DNA of 64,000 nucleotides, taken from assembly GCA_024336345.1 (NCBI GenBank), contig JANFOG010000003.1, positions 3,788,501-3,852,500 on the forward strand, given 5' to 3'. The position numbers and the translations under genes were made by a program. Position 1 is the first letter of the stretch, and the number at the start of each line of letters is the position of its first letter. Below the pieces are notes generated by a model. That model ran no database searches and was not told the origin of the DNA. It saw only the letters and a program-made list of their open reading frames with translations. Shown here one piece after another: positions 51,764 through 63,121 of this stretch. This DNA is from Mariannaea sp. PMI_226. Its lineage: Eukaryota > Ascomycota > Sordariomycetes > Hypocreales > Nectriaceae.

Positions 51764-52946
51764 ATGGCACAGACTATACTAGTTACCGGTGCTTCGGGTT
51801 TTATTGCCGCCCATGTAGTGGAGGCCTTCCTCCGCAAGGGTTACCACGTCCGGGGAACAGTCCGTTCCGAAAGGACCGCTTCCCATGTTCGTGAGAGCCA
51901 CGCCAAATATGCTAGCCAATTGAGTCTGGCTATTGTGCCCGACATGTCGGCCCCTAACGCTTTTGATGAAGCTGTGAAGGGAGTCAATGGTGTATGTTCT
52001 TGCATACTATGGACATCAGGATGTGGTGTGCTGGCTAATACCTCTATAGGTTATTCATACTGCATCGCCCTTCATTCTTGGCGCTACCGACTACGAGAAG
52101 GAACTTTTCCAGCCGGCTATTCAAGGCACAACGTCTATTCTTGAGGCCATCCAGACGAATAACCCTGGTATCTCTCGAGTTGTAATCACCTCATCATTTG
52201 CATCAGTCCTGGATCCGGCCGAAGGCCAGCGCCCTGGCTATACCTATACTGAAGCGGACTGGAACCCTGTTGCGGGCAAGGAAGAGGGCTCTGCTAACGC
52301 TGTTGTTGCTTACCTTGCATCCAAAACGCTCGCAGAGCAAGCTGCATGGAAGTTTATCGAGGACAAGAAGGTATTTTAAACACATATTACTCATGCCTTG
52401 AGGGAGTTTGCCATGTACTAACATATTAACCCAGCCGAACTTTAGTGTCAGCACTATCTGCCCTCCTATGGTGTATGGACCGGTCGCCCATCGCGTTGAC
52501 AGCACAAAGTCACTTAACACATCTTCTGCTGACATCTACCGTCTTTTTAATGGTTCCGAAAAGGAGGTCCCGGACACTGGTTTTCATGCTTTTGCTGATG
52601 TTCGAGATGGTGAGTTTACTTCCTGACCATAATATCGTTTTTTTTTTTAAGTAATTTCGTATTAGTGGCCGAAGCTCATCTTCTTGCCTATGAGAAACTT
52701 GAGGCAGCTGGTCAGCGCTACCTTATTGCTACTGGACAATATACTTACCAGCGCATTTGCGATATTATCCGGGAGAAGTTCCCTGAACTCCAGCAATCGA
52801 CCCCCAAGGGAGACACTGGAGCTGCCTACCCTGAGAGCTATCAGCTGGATACTTCCAAGGCCACCCAGCAGCTTGGCATCAAGTTTACTCCACTCGAAGA
52901 GACTATCACTGCCGCTGTTGAGAGCATCTCAAAGATTCAGACCTAG
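51764..52946 (+). CDS. NAD(P)-dependent reductase, dihydroflavonol-4-reductase/GRE2-like extended SDR, 334 aa
   Basis: Four exons, 51764-51991, 52050-52370, 52435-52609 and 52666-52946, give 335 codons with stop. The cofactor loop TGASGFIA is at residues 8-15. The segment VIHTASPF and the active-site pair Tyr164/Lys168 (YLASK) identify an extended SDR close to yeast GRE2 and plant dihydroflavonol reductases. Known members reduce methylglyoxal, isovaleraldehyde or prochiral ketones with NADPH. The later conserved block STICPPMVYGP and the VRD..EAHLLAYE motif are intact. No neighbouring pathway gene fixes the substrate; stress-linked aldehyde or ketone reduction is the usual role. Confidence 0.92.
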
Positions 52947-53702
52947 ATTTATTTCATGATTCGAGCTGAATTGGACTAGAAAAGAAAAGCTGCTTCTTCA
53001 TTTGTGTTCACGCACTTTCTTTACCAATAGACACACGTTTCAATTTCTAGCCACCTTGCGCACTCAGTGATTTGCACGAACAAAGTGTATCCTATCAAAG
53101 CCGTCACAGCATAGTGCTAGCAAGAAGGGCACAAATAGTTGATACACATAATATGGACATGACACCAAGCCTAGTGGCTAATAGGATTAGAGGCTTCTAT
53201 CCTGGTCAACTAGTTAATTAATAAAGAACGAACAGGTCGGATAGATCTGACACAGTAAACTGGGAAAACCAAGGTGCAGATAAATAGAAACGAACGCGTC
53301 TCGTACATATCTATGTTGAAAGGTAAACTAATCTAAAAAGCCCCGGCCGAAAGGGTAGGACCAATCAGAAGGTCCTGGTAACTGAGCCAGATATTATCAG
53401 GGAATTCTCCAGTAAGTTGTCTTATTTTGTAGTTATGGAAAAGTATCGCTCCTTGAGAGTGGAGAAAACATAGCTTTCATAGTTGTGTAATTGTTCATCT
53501 TGGTGACATGGAACATACATAGCTCTTCATTGAACGGAATGTCCTGGTTGCACAATAGAATAACGATTGACTCCCAGCACAATCTCTAGGGCCTAACCTC
53601 TGTGATATTAATCTATGGAATCTTGATACCAGTTCGCTAAGATTCCATGTACATCAAGAATAAAGATTGAGCCAGATGTGAGATGGGGTTGAGCCCATAT
53701 CT
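52947..53702. other. Intergenic region
   Basis: Convergent 3' flanks of the SDR gene and the secreted repeat protein gene. AT-rich; nothing else is seen. Confidence 0.5.
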
Positions 53703-54815
53703 TCACCAAGAGCTCTCAGTAGGTTCAGCAGTTTGGGTCACTTCGGCATTCTCATTGGGGCTGGAAGGTTCAGCTGGTTCAGTAGGCTCGCCCTCAGCAA
53801 GATTTACAGCAGCGTGTTCCACAATAGGTGTTGGTTCCCATTCAAACTGAGATGTGGTTGTAGATTTGGGTTCGTCGTGTTCGCCCTGGGCAACATTTAC
53901 AGCAGCGTGTTCCACGGCAGGCGTTTGTTCCCATTCAAACAAATATGTGGTTGTAGGTTCGGTAGATTCGGTGTGTCCGCCCTCGGCAATATTTACAACA
54001 GCGTTTTCCACGGCTGGTGTTGCTTCCAATACTATATTCTCTGCCGTGGTTGTAGATTCGGCGACAACGGCGTTATTCGCGGCACTGGTGCTGAAGCCCC
54101 ACATGGCATAGATCTCATCGCCTACGTTGATGAGCCCACCGCCGCGGTCGGAGCATTTGTTGGCAATAGTGTCCAAAACAATCTGTTTCATCCTTTTGTC
54201 AGCCCTGACGTATGCGTGGGAGAAAGAGCTTGGCAAGATTTGTATAGACGTAGTAAGCTTACCCAGCAATTTGCGCCGTCTCCAGACACCGCCACTGAAA
54301 TACCAGCCCCCTGATTGGGACTGTGGTATTCGCCCTTATTACCACCACAGTACTGGTTTCGTGCATTCTGGTAGTCCTCTTCCTTCAGGTTAAAATTGCC
54401 CATATCCTTCACACAGAAGTCGTCTGGATTAGTAGGCAAGGCAAATTCGATAGGATCAATGTTTGAGGTTTGGAAAGAGATCGTTAGGATATCCATCACG
54501 AATGCACCCTGAGGTATGTTCTCTGTTCCACCGCCCATTTCCCAACATTGGTTGATGATATTTTCAAGAGCGGACTATTCATTCATTGTTAGCCTTCATC
54601 TATCGCACCACAATACCACTTGGAGAGGCAGCGAGTGAGCTTACCATGCAATCCTCAACCGTGAATCCGTGGGTTGGAGCTTGTTGAGGGCACCACGCTG
54701 CTCGAGCGAGCTCATAACTCTCCATTGTCATACCCCGAACGACTTTGTCCCAGCATTGAGCAGCAATGCCAAAACGGATGAATGGGGCGAGAGCCCAAAA
54801 ATTGAGAGAACACAT
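53703..54815 (-). CDS. Secreted Cys-containing protein with C-terminal tandem repeats, 320 aa
   Basis: Three exons, 54815-54645, 54574-54263 and 54182-53703, all joined in phase 0, give 321 codons with stop. Residues 1-19 look like a signal peptide (cut after GIAA). Exons 2 and 3 both begin with a related block, ALENIINQCWEMGGG and VLDTIANKCSDRGGG, which points to an internal duplication at exon level. Residues 215-300 carry three tandem units of about 31 residues built on TP.VE.A.VN.A.G...E.....FEWE. No family is recognised. The Cys/GGG blocks resemble those of small secreted fungal proteins that are often found near LysM and chitinase genes. Such a gene (truncated) lies next door at 55686. 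A cell-wall or effector role is inference. Confidence 0.75.
53755..54020 (-). repeat. Three tandem ~93-bp units in the secreted protein gene
   Basis: Units run about 54020-53925, 53924-53832 and 53831-53760 (last one partial). Each starts with ACxCC and encodes TP(A/I)VE(N/H)A(V/A)VN(I/V/L)A. The first two end in FEWE(Q/P). The length differs by one codon between units. Confidence 0.85.
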
Positions 54816-55685
54816 TGTGACAACAGATCAATCTTTCTGGCGGTGAATGAGCTTGATGTCGGTCAGGGTCATCTGATTGCCTTTCCACCCTCTTTATACG
54901 CGCCCAATCGTGCTCTTAATATAATATAGACTCGATATTGCCTCCTCTAGGAATAAGGATAGTGACTCAAATAAGCATCAACGCAACCTTGTTACTTTGT
55001 TTACGATTTGCAATTTACCTGAGACTAAAGGAACTGCTCCCTGTTTTCTTGTTCTAGCCATCGGGCAAAACGTGGGCCTCTGCATGGTTCAATGTAACTT
55101 CGTATTCCAAACCCATCGTATTCCTTATACGTCGTAAACCTTTACTTCAATTGTTTTGCCATTTTCAGTCAAGCCTGGCTCCAAGCCCTTGAAAGAATAA
55201 TGAGTCGATACTGTGTTACACACACGAATGAATTGCGGGGGATCTCTCTTTTCACTGTATGTAGAAATTTAGGGTAGGGTGTTGGTAAGAGGTTACGAAT
55301 ACACGCATGCTGATGATTAATACGTACGAGGGAGCCAGTTAGCCGGATATGTAAAATAGTTGTGACGATTGATCAATAGAACTCACTCCCTAACAGTACG
55401 ACAAAAGAAAATATCAGCCAATCCTAGGACAACGTGCCGGAATTTCACCACACGTCAGTAGGTAAGGGCAACTCTCCGTGTAACAAGATCCACCACAGTG
55501 AAGCCGGGCTGTGGGTTCGCACCCTAACACAGAGACCGGCAATCATGATTCTAACCAAGAATATATAATTTAAAGTAAGAAAGATCTTCATATAGTGGAA
55601 TAACCACTGGTGCGCGTATTCAACGGGCATCTTGGCTCTAATTTCCGTATCTTCGACAATTACAGCCCATACACGTCCCCAAAAC
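54816..55685. other. Intergenic region
   Basis: It lies between the secreted protein start and the end of the LysM/chitinase-like gene. I looked for the missing GH18 part of that gene on the minus strand and did not see it. Confidence 0.5.
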
Positions 55686-56840
55686 TCAACACCAAGAATT
55701 TCCCCTTCCTTCCTTGGAATTGAGCGCTTGCTGCTTTAGCCTGAGCCAGTCTGAGCCAACCCGAGTGGTGACGGCGTTTGCGGCGGCGATCTTAGCACAC
55801 CAGTCGCCGCCTTGGACCGTGTAAGTCGCGCAGGTTTCGTCTTGGCTGGGTTGCGGCTTGGGCAGCTCGCCAGCCGAGCAGCAAACGGGCTGAGTGGGCT
55901 GCAGGCTGGAGCAGAAGCTCGACCCTGGGTTGTACTTTTGGAAGTCCGCAAGACTGATGCCGCACTTTTTGGCGAGGCTTGCGCAGGAGTCTCCGTCGCC
56001 CGCTTTGATCGACTTGCAGGTGGCCCGTGAGGCTAGGCGGCTAGGAGCGGTACACTCGTCTATTGCGGGCGGCGTTGAAGATAGGGAAATGCTGTCCAGT
56101 GCACTCGTCTTGTCAATTCCTGCTACATAGGACGAATTTGTCCAGGACTTGACAATATCTTGGACAACCTGGAGTGGCGAAGCGCCCATCGCAGCCGCCA
56201 TTCCAAACGAATAGTCTGCGCCATACTCCTGGTTGCAAGCTTGGATGACCATAATCTCCGTAGCCTTATCCCTGTTGAGACGTTCAATGAACTTGTCAAT
56301 GAGTCCTGCATCTTGCACATCATCAATAACGAGGGCTCCGGTCCAGATACCAACAGCCGTATCTCCACGATGGGTAAACAACACTGAGGTAGACTTGTCT
56401 GACTCTATCCAGTCTTGGGCGCCCTTCATACCCGTAACGGCGTTGACCATGTCAACTGGTCCTTTGGAGTCCGACCAGGCCACTTCGACAGGCAGTGTAG
56501 TTCCATTCTTGGATCGAGTGGTAAGTTGAGATCTCTGGTAACGCGTCCTTCCTCGTGACTGAGGGCTCGAGGACACCATGCATGCTTTGATAGTATGTGC
56601 TTTGCTGGAATCACCGAGAGGATTGTGCACGGCAAAGTCCAGCAGCATCGTTTCGTTGCAGAAACTGAGCCTCTCCATGCTTGAATAGGTGGTCCAGTTG
56701 CGGGAGCCACTCTCCGAGACTTGACAAGACTTCGGACAGACGTTTTCCCCAGGAATGGGGACGGCATAATCACCCATTACGCCGTGGAGATGGTGGCCAC
56801 ATAGCAATAAAAAGATTGTACGGTTGAGAGACCACTTCAT
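55686..56840 (-). pseudogene. LysM-containing N-terminal part of a class V (subgroup C) chitinase-like gene, truncated, 384 aa
   Basis: One frame of 385 codons with stop. A signal peptide covers residues 1-23. Residues 34-275 match the N-terminal region of fungal LysM chitinases (CPKSC..SGSRNWT.Y, then FCNETMLLDF). A first LysM follows near 277-330 (CKSIKAGDGDSCASLAKKCGIS, YNPGSSFC, PVCCSAG). A second LysM begins at about 335 (CATYTVQGGDWCAKIAAANAVT) but loses the family pattern after residue 359 and ends in an unrelated tail and stop. The chitin-binding and GH18 catalytic domains of full-length relatives (usually over 1000 residues) are absent. It may be a pseudogene, or a stand-alone secreted LysM protein that has been shortened. 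Full-length members degrade chitin and resemble yeast killer-toxin alpha subunits. Confidence 0.6.
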
Positions 56841-57842
56841 TATGAGAAGGCAATGGATGAGAGTGAAGAGGAGGAATGATGAGGATTACTACCGGGTTGT
56901 TTCTGATTTAAACTCTTGGGACCAAGCCCCTGAATAGGTCACAATTCATCAAATGGCACAGTGTTCTATTCTCTTTGACCACTGCCCAGCATCAGTCTGA
57001 CGGAGCCTTCGCCCTGATTATCCTTGGTACAAACAGGTACCAGAATAAGTGCATGATTTGCCTCGGATACTGTATGCATACTGCAGCTGAGACGGAGCAG
57101 CTGTTGTGTTGGTTGAGAACCTTGTGTGGGCAGATACACGATCTTCTGCCTGGTTTCAAGTAATGAATTAGAATCATTTTGCAACCAAGATATCTGGATG
57201 CCAAGAAGACTATTTGTCACGATGTCGACTGAGCCACATATTGCTTGAGTGAGTGCTTATAGAATGTCTCGTTCGAGATGGTCTAAGTGGGCAGACATGT
57301 CCCTACTGTATCAGTTTCAAGGAGTAAGAAATAAAATCTTTCAGCTTTCAGATGATCCCGAGGCCCAGGTGAAATTACTCTTCATGTTGTTGGCTGAGCG
57401 GTATGTTGGTTGCGTGACTGGTTACAGAATACCCCGTTCGAGAAGATAGGGTATATGGTCAGATATATCTCTATATTAATTTGAAACAATACGAGATAAA
57501 CTTTGTCAGTCTCGAGTGTATCCGAGACCCAGAGAACTTTCTTCTCATGTTGTTGGTCTAGCTGCCTCCGGCATGTTGACGAATGTCTCAAGTGAGAAGG
57601 TGGTAACACAAACCGAAACCTGAATTCTACTATGGACAAGGTCAGTAGAGTTTCAAGCTCGCAGAATATTCTTCAAGTGTCACGAGAAATAAATGGTAAA
57701 ATATTCTCTCTCACTCATATTATCTGCACCAGGCTTCTTCTATTACGAACACAGCGAAAATGCAAGGCTGAGACAAGGACGGTAGAATTCAGGTCATTTT
57801 AAACACAGGTGCGTCGGTCAGCCGACCGTTATAATAACGAAA
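56841..57842. other. Intergenic region
   Basis: Promoter of the LysM gene and 3' flank of the next minus-strand gene. No gene is supported. Confidence 0.5.
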
Positions 57843-59052
57843 CTACAACTCCACTTTGACCTCTTCATGCCTCTCCCGCTCGTGCCGGCAATCTTCGGGC
57901 TCCTCACACCCAACGGGCGCTTCTTGCCTCCACCGCGAATACTGCGCCGATCCTCTGGCGCCAGCGAACGCAGCATTAATCACACCACCGGAATCCTCGC
58001 CGTCCGCAACCAACGCCTGTCCCTCCCCAATCCCGCCCAGGCTACCTTCAAGGGCATCTCGGAGCGCGCCGAGAAATCTGGGATGCGTCGCCTCTTCTCC
58101 CGTGAGTAGCACCATGGTAAGCTTCGTCGGGAGCGTCGTCACCAACGCCTCGAGCCGGGCGCGAACATGGTGCCAGAATGCCGCCTCCGACTCAAATGAA
58201 CCCATGGCGTCTAGCCCAGCCTCTAGGTCTACGAAATTCGCCGCGACATGCTGGAACCAATCAAACGGGGCCTCTATTCTCATCGCTTCAGCTCGTAGAT
58301 CCCCCTTTGCGAAGCCTGCGACTAAGACCATCTCGAGCGGCATCCTCTCCTCCTCGTCCCAGCAGTCGAATAGGTTCTTGTAGTTTTTGCACAAACCATG
58401 CTTATAAGCTGCAAAGACAGCATGGCCCTCGGTCAGGTGCGTTGGGTACATGCCTGCCTCGGGCAGCGGAGGCCAGCCAATTTTCGGCCGCGGTAAATGG
58501 GAGGACAGCCACGGCCGTAGCCCGACGTGCTCGAGTGCGTCGGACATGTCGTATTCTGTGAGCCCGGAAATGGGCGGGTGGGACACAGTGACACGGTCGA
58601 GCTGAGCGTCAACCGCCAGGGCGAGCCATGTAGCGTTGCGGAGAGCGACCAACATGTGGGCCAGTGTGCCAACGTCTGGCGTCGCCGGACGTCCTAGCTT
58701 CTTGTTGATGGAACGGCGCCATTTACTCCATCTACTTAACGGCGGAGGCTTGGGTGAGGCGACAAGACGAGCCATGAGCGAAATGTACTCTGGCGAGGCA
58801 GCAACGAGAGCGATATCCATAACAGTTCCATTGCTGAGATGCATAGCAGCAGTGCTAAACCGCTAGTCAGTCAGATGCCCTTAATCTAGTAGATTACAGG
58901 TATGCTTACGCAGAGGAAGATGAGAGGGCAAAACCGACGCCGGGTGCATTGTAGATATTAGAAGGAACACAGTTGGCGCATCGTGGGAAAGGCTCTTCAG
59001 AGAGGGCATTTATCCCCTTGATAAGAATGCCAATAAAATAAAATGGCCTCAT
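57843..59052 (-). CDS. Uncharacterised fungal protein, 384 aa
   Basis: Two exons, 59052-58910 and 58854-57843, give 385 codons with stop. The N-terminus is hydrophobic (RPFYFIGILIKGINA) and may be a signal peptide, followed by a CANCVPSN motif. The segment ATAAMHLSNGTVMDIALVAASPEYISLM, split into its two halves around the exon junction, recalls the start of fungal proteins with an actin/Hsp70-like fold, but I see no ATPase loop to confirm this. The middle contains YDMSDALEHVGLRPWL and VFAAYKHGLC. Base composition of exon 2 is GC-rich compared with its AT-rich flanks. Function unknown. Confidence 0.75.
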
Positions 59053-62000
59053 TGCTTAATGATGACAACGTTGGGAGATGTTGAGCAGATGATGTAGAAC
59101 TCAGGGGGGTAGAAACGTAGAGACTTTCTATTGAAATATACGGGGCAACCGTCCCTGACAAGGGTTCAGGCTCTAACTGGTCTGCTGGACCTCGGGCCGT
59201 TGGGCTTATAATATTTAAATATCGGATGTCGCAACATGTCAATAGATAGAGTTTTCATTATCAATTTTCACTCCCGTTTGACTAGTTTTGTGGCATTCCA
59301 TTTGGTGGTCTGTATAATAGGATCTTCCTCTTTGATATAATATATTTATTTATTGTTTTATTGATTATTGTTATGGTTTTCTGGACGTTCCTTGTCAAAG
59401 TAACTCGATACCTACATTTAATCCCCCCAGGCAAAGCCACCAGGAGGTTGTTGGTTTGTGCTTTCACTCTGAAAGGGCGAGGCCGTGTGAGCAGGAAAGC
59501 CACCTTCAATCAAGGAATGTTGTTGCAACAAAGTTAATAGGACCTTAGTTCACCCAGTGCTGGGTCAAAGAACCGAATTATTTGGAGTTATCAACTCGTT
59601 CCGTAGCGTTCCAGATCTAGGGGTGAGAACCGCGACCTGTATTATCGTCTGTGCATGGCACACATAAAGATTTCTTCCTCGATTAGGTTATGCTGATGAT
59701 AATGTTAGCGGAGGTGCTAGCAGGTCATTGCTCAAAGAGATGCATTGGTTGAATTATCTAAGACGGGGGGAATAGAGAGTTCATACGGCTAAATACAGTG
59801 TTGTTATTCCCAACGCGTTCCCTTCCTTCCAGTTGAGTTAGGCAGGTAACAGGCTCGAAGCCTCGTAGGAGCCCCACGTGACCTTTGGTATTCAACAACT
59901 CCTTTTTCATGCAACCCATACAAATTAGTCCCGCACCTAGGACATGCAAAAACCGCCTTTAATGTGGACAGGGGGATCCTTTTTAAAGCAAAAAGCCCTA
60001 GGTCATTATAGTTAGGTAGGTAGGCTGGAAAAAACCAATCTTGGGGTAAGGGTAGTTAACATACTGATCTTTACTAGAACCTAGACTGCCCTATACTTTG
60101 TTTGGAAATCTATATGGAGAACAAAAAGTATTGCATGAGCAATATAAAGAGTTATTAAGTAAGAGCACATTTAATATAAAGAATATTGCAATTTGGGGCA
60201 TATTTTACACGCGTAAAACGGCATATAGCCCTGCATGACCCCTAGCAACCAGGAAGGACCAAGAAGGACTTGTTCTGCACAGCTGGATGCTTGGCAGTGT
60301 CACAAGTAATGCGTTTTCAAAAGCCTTGGAATTAAATCCGGGAACTTTCCTAATGCTCTGTTTTGGCGCTCCGTAAGTTGGTATCTTTTTTTTGCTATAT
60401 GCATTTCCGACACTCAAGTTGTATTGCGAACCTTTCTCTCTAACAGGCTCCCGACCATGTTCGCCGACCCATTTGAAGAGTTTCGTAGCATCCTATTAGG
60501 CATAATGTGGAACGCTTGATGGCCAGCAAGGCACCTTGCATGCCTTTATGACCACCAAGCGCTGGTTGTGACTGTCGGGACGTTCCCAGGCTGCAATCCC
60601 TGTATCCAGCTCGTTCAAATCCCAACGCCATTTGAAGATGTTGGGTAGTAGATATAACGTGTAAGAAAATTGGAGTTCTTAGCCTCTAACCATAGAAAGG
60701 TTAGATAATAGATGCCACATGCATCCACGGATAAGCTCTCATCACATAATAATCCCCTCCCCCTTTTCCATCGCATTTTCCCTACTCCCTTTCCCTTCCC
60801 CTATTGATAAAAGAACAATCACAAAATCTCTGCCTGTGACTTTTCAACAGAGCCTTAATTTCTACAAGAAGCTTGAAACCAAAAAAAAAAAAAAACAGAT
60901 GTTTGACAATTGCAATTTCTGCCCTCGCCCATTTCTAAAGTTTCCCGATTTTTCACTTCCTATAAGAACAACATTTTTCTCACCTCACAGCTGACCTCGT
61001 CTCAATTATCGAGCAGACATCTTCCATTTACCCCGTTGTGAAAGCCAAGGGCTTCCTCCAACGAATACCGATAAACTCACCGGACCAGCCGAAGCTGTCC
61101 CCGGATACCGACTCCGATGACTTGAAACAAATCGCTTCGAGCGAAGGTTCTTGCAATCGGTATAAAGATATCAGGCTCAGGTAAACCAAATACCAATCAG
61201 ACCCTGCTTGGCCGTCATCAAGTTGCTACTACCTTATCCATACTCCAACATATCGGCATTCAAATACCTCCACCAGCGGAGTTCAATTTCCATCAGGAAC
61301 TCCAACCCCAGTCTCGCGATGGCTGGTCTGCGTAGAATGTTTCCATCGAGTCTCACCTTCAGCCCGGCACTCAATTAGAACTGTCGAGCGAAAACGCAAT
61401 TTCTTCTACTTGGAACAAAGGCAGGACAGAAGGCGATTTGAAGGATGGAAGTAGGTGTGGAAGATCAGACAAGATTAAACAACTTGAGCCCTGAATGACT
61501 TTAACTTGTCTGGCCAGAGATTGCAGCTGCGCTTTTTCCATCCGCTCGGACATGATTACAGCCCAGATAACATCGTGGCTTGGGCCTCATAAAGTGATGC
61601 GCGTGATATCCCCGCGTGCGGACAAGGACTTGCGTTGGAAAGATCATTGTAAATGATAGCGCTGGCAATACCGGAGGTGTCATTAACTAGAATTGTCCAG
61701 TTTCATTCCATCGATGGATTGGTGATCGACTAATAGCAGAAAAACGTAATCGGGAGTATCAGTGGAAGAACCTTAGATTCAGAAGCGAAGACTGAACTAG
61801 GGACGAAGGCAATCTCACAAAGGCTGAAAGGGCATTGACTTGATGGTGACTGGTAAAAGCTCAGTCACGATTTGTCACTATTATATGCCTAGATAGAAGG
61901 TGACGGAGCCAGAGTAGGAGTGGAAAAGTGAATCATTATTTTGGCTGGGGTAGGAAGCATAACATCAAGCATGGAACATCCAAGGCATTGTTAAATTTTC

Positions 62001-62096
62001 AAGATAAGGAGCGAACTGGGTGTATTCAAGATAATGCCTCTATGAATATTATGCGTGTCTCAGTTGTGCATAATGATAAGTCAACATTCATTCTGA
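59053..62096. other. Long gene-poor stretch with one exon-like block
   Basis: Three kilobases without a convincing gene. The part at 59900-60700 is AT-rich with short TAGGTAGG-type repeats and could hold worn transposon remains, but no terminal repeats or protein matches are clear. A run of 15 A lies at 60881-60895. Bases 60991-61180 form an exon-like block (see the separate entry). Confidence 0.5.
60991..61180 (+). other. Exon-like open block, possible gene fragment
   Basis: Preceded by CTCACAG and followed by AG|GTAAAC, this 190-base block is open and codes for a charged stretch (DLVSIIEQTSSIYPVV, later LSPDTDSDDLKQIASSE). A CT-rich leader lies upstream at 60730-60810. I cannot extend it convincingly in either direction and do not recognise it. 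Confidence 0.2.
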
Positions 62097-63121
62097 TCAT
62101 TCAGAAAATGGGTTCCAGCCGCTCTGCACCATCTCCACGGCTGTCTTGGTTGCCTCATCCAAGTCCTCATTGGGCAAGCCAAGGATCTCATTGTCGACTG
62201 GCACATAGTCACTAATCGTGCTGCTTGGTTGGAAGATTCGACCGTAGATGATCTTTCCAAATCCAGTAAGCTGACCATTCTTCAACTCCTCTGTGCCGTC
62301 TTGAATACGTTTTGCGGTAGACTCATACGAAATGTTCCAGTCTGCGTCAGTAGTACCCAAAACGCGGTTAACGCTGTCAAGCATGTCGCGCTGGGAGACG
62401 CGGAAGCTTCCGATAAGAACGTGCTTGTTCTTGTAGTCAGTGAGGGAATGGGAGGCACCGGACTCTGGAAGGCTGAGAAGACCTGCCAGAGCCCGGCCGC
62501 ATTGATCCCAGGTGCTGACAGTAATAACACGCTTGCCATCGTCGAAGAAAGTCACTCTGCGGTCTCTAATATTGATACCGAACCAAAAGTCGCCCAGTGC
62601 TAGACTCCATTCGTACCAGTAGCCGCACGATAGCTGAACAGGAACTGACACGCCTTTGATTTGACTGGCTCGCCCAAGGATAGTCTTACCAAAATGGTCA
62701 TTTTCCTCGATAGTGTCCTCGGTCGCAGGATAGCCATACGAGTTTGGCATGACGTAGGGTACGCCAGCCTTGGCCGCTGCGGCGGTAATCTTGTTATGGA
62801 CATCTTCAGGAACGCGGGCTCCGAGGGTTATGATGAGAAATTGTTGGCCCTTGAGTGCCTCCACAAGTGACTCTTCATTATCATAGTCAACATTGACAGC
62901 TGCAACTCCTTCTGGCACGGTGCCATTGCTGCCCTCTCGAGTCAGGGCCGTGATGGTGTGCTTGCCAGTTTCCGCAAGGGACTTGGCAAAAAATCCGCCA
63001 ATGCGCCCAGTGGCCTGTCAGTTTGCATTTGTTAGACTGTACATTGGTGGGTTGGCTTAGAAGAGCCTAATGTGCGACTTACACCAACGATGGCAACTCT
63101 CTTAACGGGTGGACTGGACAT
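62097..63121 (-). CDS. NmrA-like NAD(P)-binding protein (isoflavone-reductase type), 318 aa
   Basis: Two exons, 63121-63083 and 63014-62097, give 319 codons with stop; the intron falls within the dinucleotide loop. The joined loop reads VAIVG-ATGRIGGFFAKSL, a Rossmann motif of the NmrA/isoflavone-reductase atypical SDRs. Further family signs are VNVDYDNEESLVEALKGQQFLIITLGA and the AGVPYVMPNSYGYP strand. Members either reduce small phenolic or phenylpropanoid substrates with NADPH or act as redox sensors without catalysis. The active-site Lys of true isoflavone reductases cannot be placed with certainty, so the function stays open. No partner genes lie nearby within the window. Confidence 0.88.

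Noticed and set aside
55480..55540. GGGTTCGCACCC stretch as a tRNA T-arm
   Set aside because: No acceptor, D or anticodon arms can be built around it, and loop length is wrong.
55445..55630. Minus-strand frame just past the truncated LysM gene, considered as its continuation
   Set aside because: Its translation has no LysM, chitin-binding or GH18 pattern.
59900..60720. Possible decayed LTR element in an AT-rich stretch
   Set aside because: No paired terminal repeats, primer-binding site or transposon protein motifs could be found by eye.
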